64,000 nucleotides of DNA from Legionella rowbothamii (lineage in GTDB: Bacteria > Pseudomonadota > Gammaproteobacteria > Legionellales > Legionellaceae). The DNA lies in NCBI RefSeq assembly GCF_900639985.1, contig NZ_CAAAIM010000001.1:124001-188000 (forward strand), read 5' to 3'. A model generated the notes under the pieces. It searched no databases and was not told the DNA's origin. It was given only the letters and a program-made list of their open reading frames with translations. A program made the translations under genes and the position numbers. Below, in pieces: positions 1-8,376 of this stretch (positions within the stretch are counted from its first letter, which is position 1; the number at the start of each line of letters is the position of its first letter).

Positions 1-212
1 GTGCTCCATCCATAGATAAATTAAATCGTGAAGGGGGCGCAATAGCTGCTGGACATCCTGTTGGTTCTAGTGGTGCGCGTATTGTGCTTCATGTATTGAA
101 ATCATTAGAGCAAAGAAATGAGTCACGTGGAATGGCCTCTATTTGTATCGGCGGGGGACAAGGCGGGGCTATGTATCTGGAACGTGTGACCGAGGTGAAA
201 GGACATGAATAA
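1..212 (+). CDS. Thiolase (acetyl-CoA acyltransferase), C-terminal end
   Basis: This is the last 69 residues of a thiolase whose start lies before the window; the frame opens at base 3. The sequence shows the thiolase C-terminal signatures: an AAGHPVGSSGAR stretch with the active-site His, then CIGGGQGGA with the second catalytic Cys. The family cleaves 3-ketoacyl-CoA with CoA in the last step of beta-oxidation. The stop overlaps the start of the hydratase/dehydrogenase gene by 8 bp, so the two are translationally linked. The order thiolase then multifunctional enzyme matches fadI-fadJ rather than fadB-fadA, but I cannot assign the paralog from this fragment. Confidence 0.9.
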   Translation, partial: APSIDKLNREGGAIAAGHPVGSSGARIVLHVLKSLEQRNESRGMASICIGGGQGGAMYLERVTEVKGHE

Positions 213-2226
213 TTATAAAAACTGGGATTTAAAACGAGATAGCGATAACATTATATGGCTTGGGCTAAATAGACACGGCACTAGTGTGAATAGCATGAAT
301 GAAGAAGTATTGGATGAGCTAAACAGCCAGCTTCAAGAAATTGCTCAAGATAAAAATGCCATCGGTTTGATTATTTATTCAGCAAAAGAGAAGGGATTCA
401 TTGCTGGAGCAGATGTTTCTTTATTTTCTAAATTTGAAACACCTGCCCAAGCCGTCGATTTTCTACGTAAAGGCCATGCCGTTTTCGCCCGATTACAGGC
501 ACTAGCCATTCCAACCGTTGCAATGATTGATGGTTTTTGTATGGGAGGCGGATATGAATTAGCTCTGGCATGCACTTATCGTATTGCCACAGACGAAAAA
601 GATACGCGTATTGGCTTGCCTGAAGTGATGTTAGGGATTCACCCTGGCTGGGGTGGTACGGTGCGTTTGCCGCAGCTTATCGGTGGTTTTAATGCGTTAA
701 CACAAACTATTTTAACCGGTAGTACTGTTGCAGCCTCTAGAGCTAAAGCGTTAGGTATGGTGGATGATGTAGTTCCTGTTCGTCAATTAAAGCGAGCAGC
801 AGTTTATTTTATCAAAAATAAACCGCCACGCCACAAACCCTCATTTTTACAAGGATTAACCAATGCGGCTTGGGTGCGCAAACCACTTGCAGCATTAATG
901 CGTAAAAATGTTGCCAAGCGTGTGCGTAAGGAACATTATCCCGCTCCCTATGCAATTATTGATTTATGGGAAAAAGAAGGGGGAATAGGCGATAGAGCGT
1001 ATCAGAAAGAAATTGAATCGGTTGAGCAATTGGTTACTCAGGGCACTACGTCCAAGAATTTAATTCGTGCTTTTGGATTAAGAGAGCGGCTGAAAGCTTT
1101 TGCCAAAGACAGTAACTTTAAAGCGCAGCATGTGCATGTGATTGGTGCTGGGGTTATGGGGGGGGATATTGCTGCCTGGTGTGCTTTACGCGGTCTTCGC
1201 GTAACACTGCAAGATCAATCTTATGAGCGTATTGCACCTGCAATTGGTCGAGCTTATTCCCTGTACAAGAAAAAACTGCGTAAGCCCCGCTTAATTCAAG
1301 CTGCTATGGATAATTTAATTCCAGATCCGGATGGCCGGGGTATGGCTCAAGCAGACGTGATTATTGAGGCAGTTTTTGAAAATCTGACTGTGAAACAGGA
1401 AATTTTCAAAAAAGTAGAGTTACTTGCTAAAAAAGATGCAATTATTGCTACGAACACGTCCAGTATTCCTTTGGATGAGATCAGTATCGTGATGAGCGAT
1501 CCAACACGTTTAGTTGGTATTCATTTCTTTAATCCAGTTGCTAAGATGGATTTAGTTGAAATAGTAAGTGGGGCATCGACGGCTAAGCAGGTAGCGGAGG
1601 CCTCTTGTGCTTTCGTTGGGCAAATTGCCAAATTACCTTTACCTGTTAAATCGAGCCCAGGTTTTTTAATTAACAGAGTGTTAATGCCTTATTTAATGGA
1701 ATGTGTCCAGCTCCTAGAAGAAGGCTATAGTGCAGAGACTATTGATGAAGCTGCTTTAGAGTTTGGAATGTTTATGGGGCCTGTTGAGTTGGCAGACACC
1801 GTAGGTATGGATGTTTGCTTGGCGGTGGCAGAAAACTTAACTGCACATTATGGTGGTACCGTGCCACAGAAATTACGTGACATGGTCAAAGCAGGTAAAC
1901 TTGGTCGTAAGACTGGCGAAGGTTTTTATCAATATAAAAATGGTAAGCCAGTAAAAGGTCGCCCAGCAGAAGTTGCTAAAGATCAACATATTGCAGATCG
2001 GTTGATTCTAAGAATGGTTAATGAATCAGCAGCTTGCTTACGCGAAGGGGTCGTAGCCGATTCTGATTTACTTGATGCGGGTATGATCTTTGCAACAGGG
2101 TTTGCACCATTCCGTGGTGGGCCAATGAATTATGCCAAAGACTGCGGAACCAATAATTTGGAGAGTTTATTTAAGATGCTAGAAACCAAGTACGGAGAGC
2201 GTTTTAAAGTAGACGAAAGTTTGTAG
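205..2226 (+). CDS. Bifunctional enoyl-CoA hydratase / 3-hydroxyacyl-CoA dehydrogenase (FadB/FadJ type)
   Basis: This 673-residue protein is the alpha subunit type of the beta-oxidation complex. It hydrates 2-enoyl-CoA and then oxidises 3-hydroxyacyl-CoA with NAD. The N-terminal crotonase domain (about 1-190) has the oxyanion-hole segment IAGADVS near 67 and the two catalytic glutamates in GGGYELA (Glu118) and GLPEV (Glu140). The dehydrogenase domain starts with a Rossmann motif VIGAGVMGGD near 313, followed by the HFFNPV motif near 442 and a C-terminal dimerisation domain. It overlaps the upstream thiolase by 8 bp and should work with it. The length is slightly shorter than E. coli FadB (729) or FadJ (714). 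Its 3' end is followed by a perfect palindrome that probably terminates transcription. Confidence 0.93.
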   Translation: MNNYKNWDLKRDSDNIIWLGLNRHGTSVNSMNEEVLDELNSQLQEIAQDKNAIGLIIYSAKEKGFIAGADVSLFSKFETPAQAVDFLRKGHAVFARLQALAIPTVAMIDGFCMGGGYELALACTYRIATDEKDTRIGLPEVMLGIHPGWGGTVRLPQLIGGFNALTQTILTGSTVAASRAKALGMVDDVVPVRQLKRAAVYFIKNKPPRHKPSFLQGLTNAAWVRKPLAALMRKNVAKRVRKEHYPAPYAIIDLWEKEGGIGDRAYQKEIESVEQLVTQGTTSKNLIRAFGLRERLKAFAKDSNFKAQHVHVIGAGVMGGDIAAWCALRGLRVTLQDQSYERIAPAIGRAYSLYKKKLRKPRLIQAAMDNLIPDPDGRGMAQADVIIEAVFENLTVKQEIFKKVELLAKKDAIIATNTSSIPLDEISIVMSDPTRLVGIHFFNPVAKMDLVEIVSGASTAKQVAEASCAFVGQIAKLPLPVKSSPGFLINRVLMPYLMECVQLLEEGYSAETIDEAALEFGMFMGPVELADTVGMDVCLAVAENLTAHYGGTVPQKLRDMVKAGKLGRKTGEGFYQYKNGKPVKGRPAEVAKDQHIADRLILRMVNESAACLREGVVADSDLLDAGMIFATGFAPFRGGPMNYAKDCGTNNLESLFKMLETKYGERFKVDESL

Positions 2227-2232
2227 GACTTT

Positions 2233-2268
2233 AAACATAGCCTGGTTGCAAGCAACCAGGCTATGTTT
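2233..2268. repeat. Palindromic repeat, AGCCTGGTTGC family (copy 1), probable bidirectional terminator
   Basis: A perfect 17-bp inverted repeat (2233-2249 and 2252-2268) with a 2-base centre lies between the convergent fatty-acid gene and the PAP2 gene. Its right arm contains the stop codon and last codons of the PAP2 gene. The core AGCCTGGTTGC..GCAACCAGGCT recurs at 15733, and in altered form at 8339, 19199 and 60870. Confidence 0.85.
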
Positions 2269-3139
2269 GTTTATTTGAGCAATACTTTAATGCAAAATAA
2301 CTAACAAAAAGCACAATCAAACTTCCGACAATATCCGTAACATAATGCCAGCCTAATAAAACACAAGCAGCAATGAGCACCGTATTAATAACTGCCAAGA
2401 TAATACAAGGTATAGGCCATTCTCTAAGTAAATTAACACACAAAATTGCCCAAATAGCATGAAACGATGGAAATGCAATTAATCCACCTTCATTTGTGGT
2501 TGGTACGATATGACGGTGGAGTTCGGAAAATTTCAAGCCTGTGGCAATTTGGCTTGACTCAAATAAGTCATGGTTGAATATACTCGCTGGTGCAGCAGTA
2601 GGAAAAAAATAATAAAATCCAAAACCAATAAGCACTGTGGAAAGTAATAAGAAATAATATTCACGTAACAAATGAAACCGGCAGGAAAATAATACGAGTA
2701 AAGGAATAATGCTCATTTGATAAGCTAAACTGTCGTAAATCGTGCCAAGCCAAGTTTTTAACAGTGGATGATCATTAGTCCAACTCACAATAGAAGAAAT
2801 ATTAATCCCTACCGAGGCCTCCAGCCTTACAATATATTGATCAATTACAGGAAATGGCGTTAATTGAACCGATATTGTTGCTACAGCAATAATCACCATA
2901 ATTACAAAAAAATAGATTAACTCATTACCTATCTGACACGCTTTGCTCTCCTTTGCAAAACACAAATGAAAGCCGACATTAAGAAGAACTAAGAATATAC
3001 CAAAAGGTACTACGTTATCCGGAAAATAATTATTTCCCGGAAACTGATAAATAAAATAATTGATAAAAAGAGCTATAAAGGAAAAAAAAAGAATAAATCC
3101 AGCAAGTGAACTAACACATCGAGAAGATACCTGACGCAT
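2261..3139 (-). CDS. PAP2-superfamily membrane phosphatase/transferase
   Basis: A 292-residue polytopic membrane protein. It is strongly hydrophobic throughout, with about six predicted helices. The second PAP2 motif appears as FPSFHAIWA and the third as GWHYVTDIVGS, giving the two catalytic His residues and the Asp. The SFH form in place of SGH resembles the PAP2_3/inositol-phosphotransferase-like branch. Members dephosphorylate lipid phosphates or transfer head groups at the inner membrane; the substrate here cannot be read from sequence. It starts 10 bp after the stop of the divergent CsrA paralog, so the two are likely cotranscribed. A palindrome covers its stop codon. Confidence 0.8.
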   Translation of the reverse strand: MRQVSSRCVSSLAGFILFFSFIALFINYFIYQFPGNNYFPDNVVPFGIFLVLLNVGFHLCFAKESKACQIGNELIYFFVIMVIIAVATISVQLTPFPVIDQYIVRLEASVGINISSIVSWTNDHPLLKTWLGTIYDSLAYQMSIIPLLVLFSCRFHLLREYYFLLLSTVLIGFGFYYFFPTAAPASIFNHDLFESSQIATGLKFSELHRHIVPTTNEGGLIAFPSFHAIWAILCVNLLREWPIPCIILAVINTVLIAACVLLGWHYVTDIVGSLIVLFVSYFALKYCSNKQT

Positions 3140-3149
3140 TTCTAAGGAA

Positions 3150-3347
3150 TTATTCAGTTGTTTCTAATAGCTGTTTTTGTTTAATTGCATGGAAAATTTC
3201 TTCTCGGTGCACATTAACCGAACGAGGGGCTTCAACGCCAAATTTAATATTCCCATGTTCTTGGGTTTTAAATGCCAAGATCTTAACAATTGTATCATTA
3301 ATACTAATCATTAAGGGTTCTTCAAAGTGAAGAGAAACAATATCCAT
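3150..3347 (-). CDS. Divergent CsrA-family RNA-binding protein
   Basis: This 65-residue protein aligns along its whole length with CsrA: PLMI near 11-14, FGVEAP near 36-41 and VHREEI at 46-51, which includes the conserved RNA-contact arginine. The start is set by this alignment and by a GATGAGG ribosome site just upstream; an upstream TTG at 3371 would add eight residues that CsrA lacks. Canonical CsrA has Arg6-Arg7 in strand 1, both used in RNA binding or regulation, but here they are Leu6-His7. There is also an extra four-residue loop in the middle. CsrA dimers bind GGA in mRNA leaders. Legionella is known to carry several CsrA paralogs, one beside rpsF as here. RNA binding may be altered. 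Confidence 0.8.
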   Translation of the reverse strand: MDIVSLHFEEPLMISINDTIVKILAFKTQEHGNIKFGVEAPRSVNVHREEIFHAIKQKQLLETTE

Positions 3348-3466
3348 TAAAAACCTCATCATTATGTCCAAGCTCGTTGTAAATCAACGATATCGAATAG
3401 AAAGTTAACCTAATTTGTAGATGCTTGTCACTATATATTTAGTTGAAAATGATAAAAAAAATTAGG

Positions 3467-3497
3467 TTGTGCTTTTCCTTGCAAAGGAATGTATAAA
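3467..3497 (+). promoter_or_regulatory. Possible rpsF operon promoter with overlapping palindrome
   Basis: TTGTGC at 3467-3472 and TATAAA at 3492-3497 are a possible -35/-10 pair, with a long 19-bp spacer. The spacer holds a perfect palindrome, TTCCTT-GCA-AAGGAA (3475-3489). It sits 116 bp upstream of rpsF. The pair is weak, so this call is tentative; the palindrome is certain. Confidence 0.3.
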
Positions 3498-3612
3498 ATT
3501 ATGCATGATCATTGTCATGAACGATTAAAAGCGTTACAATTGGCAGCTTTTTTAAAACCTTGCCTTACTGCGATATGTTGCGCAGAAGGCTATTAATCCA
3601 TAAGGAGAAACC

Positions 3613-3951
3613 ATGAGACATTATGAAATTATGTTTCTTGTGCACCCGGATCAAAGCGAACAAGTACCAGCAATGGTTGAGCGCTATGAAGGGATCATCA
3701 GTAAACATGAAGGTAAAATTCATCGTAAGGAAGACTTAGGTCGCCGTCAATTAGCATATCCAATCAATGATGTGCATAAAGCTCATTACATTCTGATGAA
3801 CATCGAGTGCTCACTTGAAGCACTAAAAGAAATTAAAAATGCATTTAAATACAATGATGCAATTTTAAGAAACTTAATTACTCTTCAAAAACAAGCGATT
3901 ACTACAGAGTCTGTTTTAATGAAGAAAGAAAAAGATGTTAGACCTGCTTAA
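3613..3951 (+). CDS. rpsF: 30S ribosomal protein bS6
   Basis: A 112-residue protein that starts [14 protein letters not shown], the typical S6 N-terminus, and contains the GRRQLAYPI core. S6 binds the central domain of 16S rRNA together with S18. An AAGGAG site lies 8 bases before the ATG. It heads the operon rpsF-rpsR-membrane protein-rplI. In E. coli priB lies between rpsF and rpsR; here the two genes are 16 bp apart and priB is absent. Confidence 0.98.
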   Translation: MRHYEIMFLVHPDQSEQVPAMVERYEGIISKHEGKIHRKEDLGRRQLAYPINDVHKAHYILMNIECSLEALKEIKNAFKYNDAILRNLITLQKQAITTESVLMKKEKDVRPA

Positions 3952-3967
3952 GGGGAGTCATTTAGAT

Positions 3968-4195
3968 ATGTCAGCTTATTTTCGTAGAAAAAAAATGTGC
4001 CGTTTCAGCGCTGAAGGCGGCAATGAAATTGATTATAAAGATATCAATTTATTAAAGAACTATATTTCTGAAACTGGAAAAATCGTACCAAGCCGTATTA
4101 CTGGTACTCAAACCCGTTTTCAAAGACAATTAGCTAAAGCAATTAAGCATGCCAGATTTATTGGTTTATTACCTTACTGCGATAGCCACGGATAG
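3968..4195 (+). CDS. rpsR: 30S ribosomal protein bS18
   Basis: A 75-residue protein with the S18 signatures [15 protein letters not shown] and [13 protein letters not shown]. The start at 3968 is chosen because it gives the standard N-terminus and follows an AAGGGG site; the open frame extends further upstream into rpsF. S18 forms a heterodimer with S6 on the 30S platform, which fits its place next to rpsF. Confidence 0.98.
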   Translation: MSAYFRRKKMCRFSAEGGNEIDYKDINLLKNYISETGKIVPSRITGTQTRFQRQLAKAIKHARFIGLLPYCDSHG

Positions 4196-4198
4196 TGA

Positions 4199-5101
4199 AT
4201 GATGCATATGGGTGACTTTATAACAAAGCAGTGCAAGGTTTTACTTGAAAATAAACAGCAGGCAATTATGTATGCTGCATTACTTTCAATCATACCTTTT
4301 GCCACTTGGTTATCAGTTGCCCTTGTAAGCTTGGTAACATTAAGAAAAGGTGCTCGATCCGGCTTAGATGTTTTGTTACCCGCGCTGGTAATTCATTCTG
4401 TTCCATTGATGATGTTAATACCAATATCCGGCGCATTAATTAATACGCTAATTGCCTATTTGCCATGCTATTTGGCAGCGATTGCATTGCGCAGTACTCA
4501 AAAATGGCAGGCGGTTTTTGGTGTGTTTTTAATTCAAGCAGTTCTTGGATGTTTGCTTATTCAATTACTCGCTCCTGATTTTATTGTAATTCAGTTTAAC
4601 CAGCTTAAAGCGTTACTGATACAATATCAGGAGTTAGTTGAAACTGGTATGGATAGCATAAACTCATTCAGTTTGGCGCAATTATTTTTCGGTATTCAGA
4701 TATTAAGTGCTATTGTTTCTTCAGTAGTTTCTTTAATGTTTGCTCGATCAATCCAAGCCAAATTATTTTTACCCGGCGGGTTTAAACATGAGTTTTTAAT
4801 GTTCCGTAGCGGTAGGCTTTCATTGTTAATACTCTTATGCGTCTCGTTGGGTACTTACCATGAAATTCCTTTAGCAATTAATGTTCTACCAATTGTCTTG
4901 AGTTATTTCTTAGCTTCTGGATTTGGTTTGGCTTATTTTATTTTGGCTCGTAAAAGTCAAGTTAAGGTATTTCTATTATTACTGTTGATAATATTGTTAA
5001 AACCAACTTTTGCGCTATTTGCCTACATCGTTTTTGGTTCACTAGATAGTATATTTAATTTTAGATCGTATCTCCCGGAACGGGTAAACGAGTCAATTTG
5101 A
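4199..5101 (+). CDS. Polytopic membrane protein (DUF2232-like) inside the S6-S18-L9 operon
   Basis: A 300-residue, very hydrophobic protein with about eight membrane segments and no catalytic motif that I recognise. It starts four bases after rpsR and ends at 5101, overlapping nothing but lying 11 bp before rplI, so it is part of the ribosomal operon. Membrane proteins of the DUF2232 type sit in this position in several gammaproteobacteria; this assignment rests on position and topology only. An in-frame second Met (MMHMGD) follows closely, so the start could shift by one to four residues. Confidence 0.7.
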   Translation: MMHMGDFITKQCKVLLENKQQAIMYAALLSIIPFATWLSVALVSLVTLRKGARSGLDVLLPALVIHSVPLMMLIPISGALINTLIAYLPCYLAAIALRSTQKWQAVFGVFLIQAVLGCLLIQLLAPDFIVIQFNQLKALLIQYQELVETGMDSINSFSLAQLFFGIQILSAIVSSVVSLMFARSIQAKLFLPGGFKHEFLMFRSGRLSLLILLCVSLGTYHEIPLAINVLPIVLSYFLASGFGLAYFILARKSQVKVFLLLLLIILLKPTFALFAYIVFGSLDSIFNFRSYLPERVNESI

Positions 5102-5112
5102 GGGTTATTAAG

Positions 5113-5562
5113 ATGGAAGTTATCTTATTAGAAAAAGTGAGAAATTTAGGTAACCTAGGTGATAAAGTTCACGTGAAATCTGGTTATGGTCGTAACTACC
5201 TAATTCCACAAAACAAAGCGGTATTTGCTACAGCTACAAACATAGATTTGTTTGAACAACGTCGTTCTGAGCTTGAGCAAAAAGCACAACAATCATTATC
5301 TGCTGCAGAACAACGTGCTGCTAAGTTAAATGATATTAATTTAGCTATTAGTGCAATGGCAAGTGATGAAGGCAAACTTTACGGTTCTGTTGGCGTTAAT
5401 GAAATCACAGATGCTTTGGTTGCAAAAGGCATTGAAGTAAGCAAACGCGAAATCGTTATGCCAGAAGGCCCTTTACATTCAATTGGTAGTTTCGTTGTTG
5501 AAGTTCATGTTCATAGTGATGTTATTGCTAACCTACAAGTTGAAATTTCTCCAGCAAAATAA
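5113..5562 (+). CDS. rplI: 50S ribosomal protein bL9
   Basis: A 149-residue protein beginning [17 protein letters not shown], the classic L9 N-terminus, with the GYGRNYLIP motif at 24-32 and the long central helix near 45-75. The ATG at 5113 is chosen over an upstream TTG at 5098, because L9 homologues start exactly here. L9 binds 23S rRNA domain V at the base of the L1 stalk. It closes the rpsF operon and is followed by a double hairpin. Confidence 0.98.
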   Translation: MEVILLEKVRNLGNLGDKVHVKSGYGRNYLIPQNKAVFATATNIDLFEQRRSELEQKAQQSLSAAEQRAAKLNDINLAISAMASDEGKLYGSVGVNEITDALVAKGIEVSKREIVMPEGPLHSIGSFVVEVHVHSDVIANLQVEISPAK

Positions 5563-5601
5563 GTTGATTTCAAATAGTAGTGTGTTTGTAGCGGAACAGA
5601 C

Positions 5602-5670
5602 AGGCTGGGCTGTGAAGCCCAGTAAATAATGCTTACGTTACTCTGAAAGCTGGGCTTTACTGCCCAGCCT
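5602..5670. repeat. Double-hairpin element, GGCTGGGC family
   Basis: Two hairpins stand side by side between convergent rplI and the next minus-strand gene: CTGGGCT-GTGA-AGCCCAG (5605-5622) and GCTGGGC-TTTACT-GCCCAGC (5649-5668). The outermost arms, AGGCTGGGC (5602-5610) and GCCCAGCCT (5662-5670), are also complementary, so alternative pairings exist. No run of T follows. Confidence 0.8.
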
Positions 5671-5699
5671 ACGTTCCCTAATCAATTCCTTATAGTCCA

Positions 5700-7139
5700 T
5701 TATCCACCCTTAGACGAATGCAAAGCAGAATTTGGAGCTGGCAAGTTTTCTTCTTTACTATAGGGCTCTCTGTGAGAAAACAGCATTTGTGGATAAGCTC
5801 CATATTTAATGTTCCAGCGTTTAGAATGTCCCAGTCCGGTATCTCGGGTACTTAATACCGTTATAATATGATCTTGATACTTTAAACAGTGTTTTATGAC
5901 AGCTGCCTGCTTACTTGGTTCTAATTGTAATTGTTCCTGGACATTCACTGCCTCATTAAACCACGGATCACAGATTGTTGCTTGTCCGCCCCAAGTTTTT
6001 AGATCGGTGGGATCTGATTTGGGTAGTCGATTAAGAACAATAAAGCTATGATCTCCTTTATCTCTTCCCATCATACCTAGTGCTTCGTATCTTATAGGGG
6101 CTAGGGCTTGGTATTCCGCTAGAAACATGCAAACCAAAACAATGTACTCCATACAATTACCCACACCATGTTTAACAGAGTTTTTAGCTAAGCTTTCAAG
6201 GAGCTCTATTTTCGATACGGGTTTACCATCTTTATGGTAGATTTTTCTATCGCGGGGAACCAGTTGTCCGAGAAGCTCATGCATGAGACTGTGTAGGGTA
6301 TAGACAGTAACTTCACCATTGGGTTGTTCAACCATAAAGGATTGAGCGGTAGGTGTATCAATATTGGGATCAAGATTGAGTGTCGTAAGTTGTTTCGCGA
6401 ACTCAGTGCTACTGCAACGAGCAAGCTGTAACAATATTATTTTTTTATAAAGATTTCCTCCCGGAAGATTGACCGAGAAAGGGATTAATGCTCTTGCTTT
6501 GCTTACAAAATGTTTTGCTACATCTAAGACGGCCCTTTTTTTATTTTCTTCAAATTCGTTTATTTGAGTTTGGATATCGCTATCAGTACTGTGTTGTTTT
6601 AATATATTTAAAACAGCAAGAGCATGCTCATGATCAGACCCGGTATAAATACTTAAGGCTGTTTTAAGCACTAAGTCGGTCACTAAGGCATTATTATTAA
6701 GCAAAAATATGACTGCCTCGAGCGAACTTCGGCCTATTGCTTTAAATAAGGGGGATTGCCCATTTTTATCTGTCTCATAAATCCAGTTAGGGTTTTGTTT
6801 AGTCCAGAGCTCAGCCATTTTAACATCTGTTCCGTCCCATAACTCTGGATGATGGCTGGCTAGTTGGTATAAATTAGTATCGATAAGATGTATTTGTTTT
6901 CCGAATCTAAGGGTTGCTTTGATACCTGCATCATTAAGTGCATTAGTATAAGTGACCAGCTCATCTTGTGAGGGTGTCTGTGCAAATTGAATATGAATAA
7001 ATGCGAGGAGTGTTGTATCTAATACGAAATTTTTTGTACCTAACCATTTACTAAGTACGTATTTTGCTTGTTTTATCAACTTAATTTGGGCTTGATCGTC
7101 CCAATTAATCCTTGAGTTAGAAATACTTCTGTCAAACAC
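5700..7139 (-). CDS. Candidate effector: ankyrin-like segment plus Cys-His-Asp hydrolase-like domain
   Basis: About 479 residues from a GTG at 7139, which has a GAGG site seven bases upstream; a GTG two codons earlier is possible. Residues about 122-180 resemble one to two ankyrin-like repeats (GQSPLFKAIGRSSLEAVIFLL). The C-terminal part holds GVGNCMEY (Cys329), GDHSFIVLNR (His364) and ATICDPWFNE (Asp391). This order and context is typical of transglutaminase-like/papain-like cysteine enzymes, including bacterial effectors. There is no signal peptide or membrane segment. No neighbour suggests a housekeeping role. That it is a Dot/Icm substrate is inference; the triad is seen directly. I do not recognise a named homologue. 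Confidence 0.65.
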   Translation of the reverse strand: MFDRSISNSRINWDDQAQIKLIKQAKYVLSKWLGTKNFVLDTTLLAFIHIQFAQTPSQDELVTYTNALNDAGIKATLRFGKQIHLIDTNLYQLASHHPELWDGTDVKMAELWTKQNPNWIYETDKNGQSPLFKAIGRSSLEAVIFLLNNNALVTDLVLKTALSIYTGSDHEHALAVLNILKQHSTDSDIQTQINEFEENKKRAVLDVAKHFVSKARALIPFSVNLPGGNLYKKIILLQLARCSSTEFAKQLTTLNLDPNIDTPTAQSFMVEQPNGEVTVYTLHSLMHELLGQLVPRDRKIYHKDGKPVSKIELLESLAKNSVKHGVGNCMEYIVLVCMFLAEYQALAPIRYEALGMMGRDKGDHSFIVLNRLPKSDPTDLKTWGGQATICDPWFNEAVNVQEQLQLEPSKQAAVIKHCLKYQDHIITVLSTRDTGLGHSKRWNIKYGAYPQMLFSHREPYSKEENLPAPNSALHSSKGG

Positions 7140-7253
7140 GTGCACACCTCAAAATCATTTTACATGTGGGCATTTAAAATAAACTTTGCACAATAATAAC
7201 TCACTTTGTGATTTTTTTCAAGTTGGATATGAGAGGTGTTTCTGGGGGAAGGT

Positions 7254-7754
7254 CTACAAAAAATATATTTTATAAACGGACAACAGTGCAAAAATGCTAT
7301 TCAATACAGCCCAAATATAGGCTGGGCGACGGCCTCTGTAACCACTATAATAAGAGTAAATTGCAATAAAGCTACTTCCGGTACCAAATATCCATTGCTG
7401 GTCATAGGCAAATCCTACTGAAAGCAAGGCAATGCCACAAATTCCAAGTAGTAAAAAAAGACTACTTTCTTTAGCCAAAAATAAATAAAAAATTAAAAGT
7501 TGTACACATAATAGAATTGGTAGAGCAAGCTGGGTATACCTTCCACTGCCGAATACAATGGCTAAATGCCCCGCAATAAGAATAAGCTCCAGAGCGACAT
7601 AATAAAAAAGTTTATAATGGATCGCCGTGCCAAGCAGGGCGATTGCACCAATTATATAATAGGGCTGAGGGGGCCACTGTGTTGTTCCATAAAGAACAAT
7701 AAGCGCCCCAATAATACCTAGGAATAAATATTTATTTTCATAAATATTAGTCAT
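7254..7754 (-). CDS. Small polytopic membrane protein, unknown function
   Basis: A 166-residue protein with about six hydrophobic segments separated by very short loops, including YKLFYYVALELILIAGHLA and LALPILLCVQLLIFYLFL. It ends in an aromatic-rich tail. No family motif is recognised. It lies four bp after the stop of the exported protein gene upstream (7758), so the two probably form a transcription unit. A GGTGAT site precedes the ATG. Confidence 0.65.
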   Translation of the reverse strand: MTNIYENKYLFLGIIGALIVLYGTTQWPPQPYYIIGAIALLGTAIHYKLFYYVALELILIAGHLAIVFGSGRYTQLALPILLCVQLLIFYLFLAKESSLFLLLGICGIALLSVGFAYDQQWIFGTGSSFIAIYSYYSGYRGRRPAYIWAVLNSIFALLSVYKIYFL

Positions 7755-7757
7755 GGA

Positions 7758-8246
7758 TCACCATTTGAGATAAATACCTTTATTAACAGACTCTTGGATG
7801 ATTGCATTTTGAGATTTATTGAATGCAACCCAGTAATTACCCATATTACTCAATGCAAAACGCACTCGTGGGTATTGGCATACATCTAAAACAGTATGGC
7901 AGTCGACAAGTACCGTTGCTTCACCTTCGTTTCTATAACACTTAAAGTTTAAATTCTTAACGTCCGACGCAAAAGCTCCCCAGCTCATTGGATCAAAAGT
8001 TGCATGCAAGGGAGGACTCATAAATGCTTCATCAGAAGCTTGATGTTCCATTTCAATTGATGTATTTGAATGGTTTTGGATTAAATAATAAGCCTGTTTT
8101 CCAGTCTCATTTAAGACTAAAAAATTTTGATTATAACCAAAACCTGTAACCTCACATCCTCTAGGAAATGAGCCTACAGCATGAGCGTTACTCATTAAAA
8201 GACTAGAAAAAAGAATGGATGCACTAATACAGCTGAACCGTGACAT
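7758..8246 (-). CDS. Exported hypothetical protein
   Basis: A 162-residue protein from the ATG at 8246, chosen because a GAGG site lies six bases upstream; an in-frame start at 8264 adds six residues. The N-terminus has a typical Sec signal peptide with likely cleavage after SNAHA (about residue 23). The mature part is about 139 residues with four Cys (CEV, FKCY, VDCH, DVCQY), which could form two disulfides in the periplasm. I do not recognise the family. Downstream is the small membrane protein gene. Confidence 0.7.
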   Translation of the reverse strand: MSRFSCISASILFSSLLMSNAHAVGSFPRGCEVTGFGYNQNFLVLNETGKQAYYLIQNHSNTSIEMEHQASDEAFMSPPLHATFDPMSWGAFASDVKNLNFKCYRNEGEATVLVDCHTVLDVCQYPRVRFALSNMGNYWVAFNKSQNAIIQESVNKGIYLKW

Positions 8247-8338
8247 AATTACCTCTATAAGCAAATTTGGGTGCTATTTTAATCATAAAAAAATCAAAGT
8301 CTATTGGAAAATAAAAAATATATCCAAGAGACATTAAA

Positions 8339-8364
8339 TAGCCTGGTTACTTGCAACCAAGCTA
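8339..8364. repeat. Palindromic repeat, AGCCTGGTT family (imperfect copy)
   Basis: TAGCCTGGTT (8339-8348) pairs with AACCAAGCTA (8355-8364) with one mismatch and a six-base loop. It lies 12 bp after the stop of the phosphatidylcholine synthase gene, reading on the minus strand. Confidence 0.75.
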
Positions 8365-8376
8365 CGCAGGTTAAGC

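Noticed and set aside
7236..7421. 61-codon plus-strand frame at the end of the small membrane protein gene
   Set aside because: Antisense to a clear polytopic membrane protein; no ribosome site and no family.
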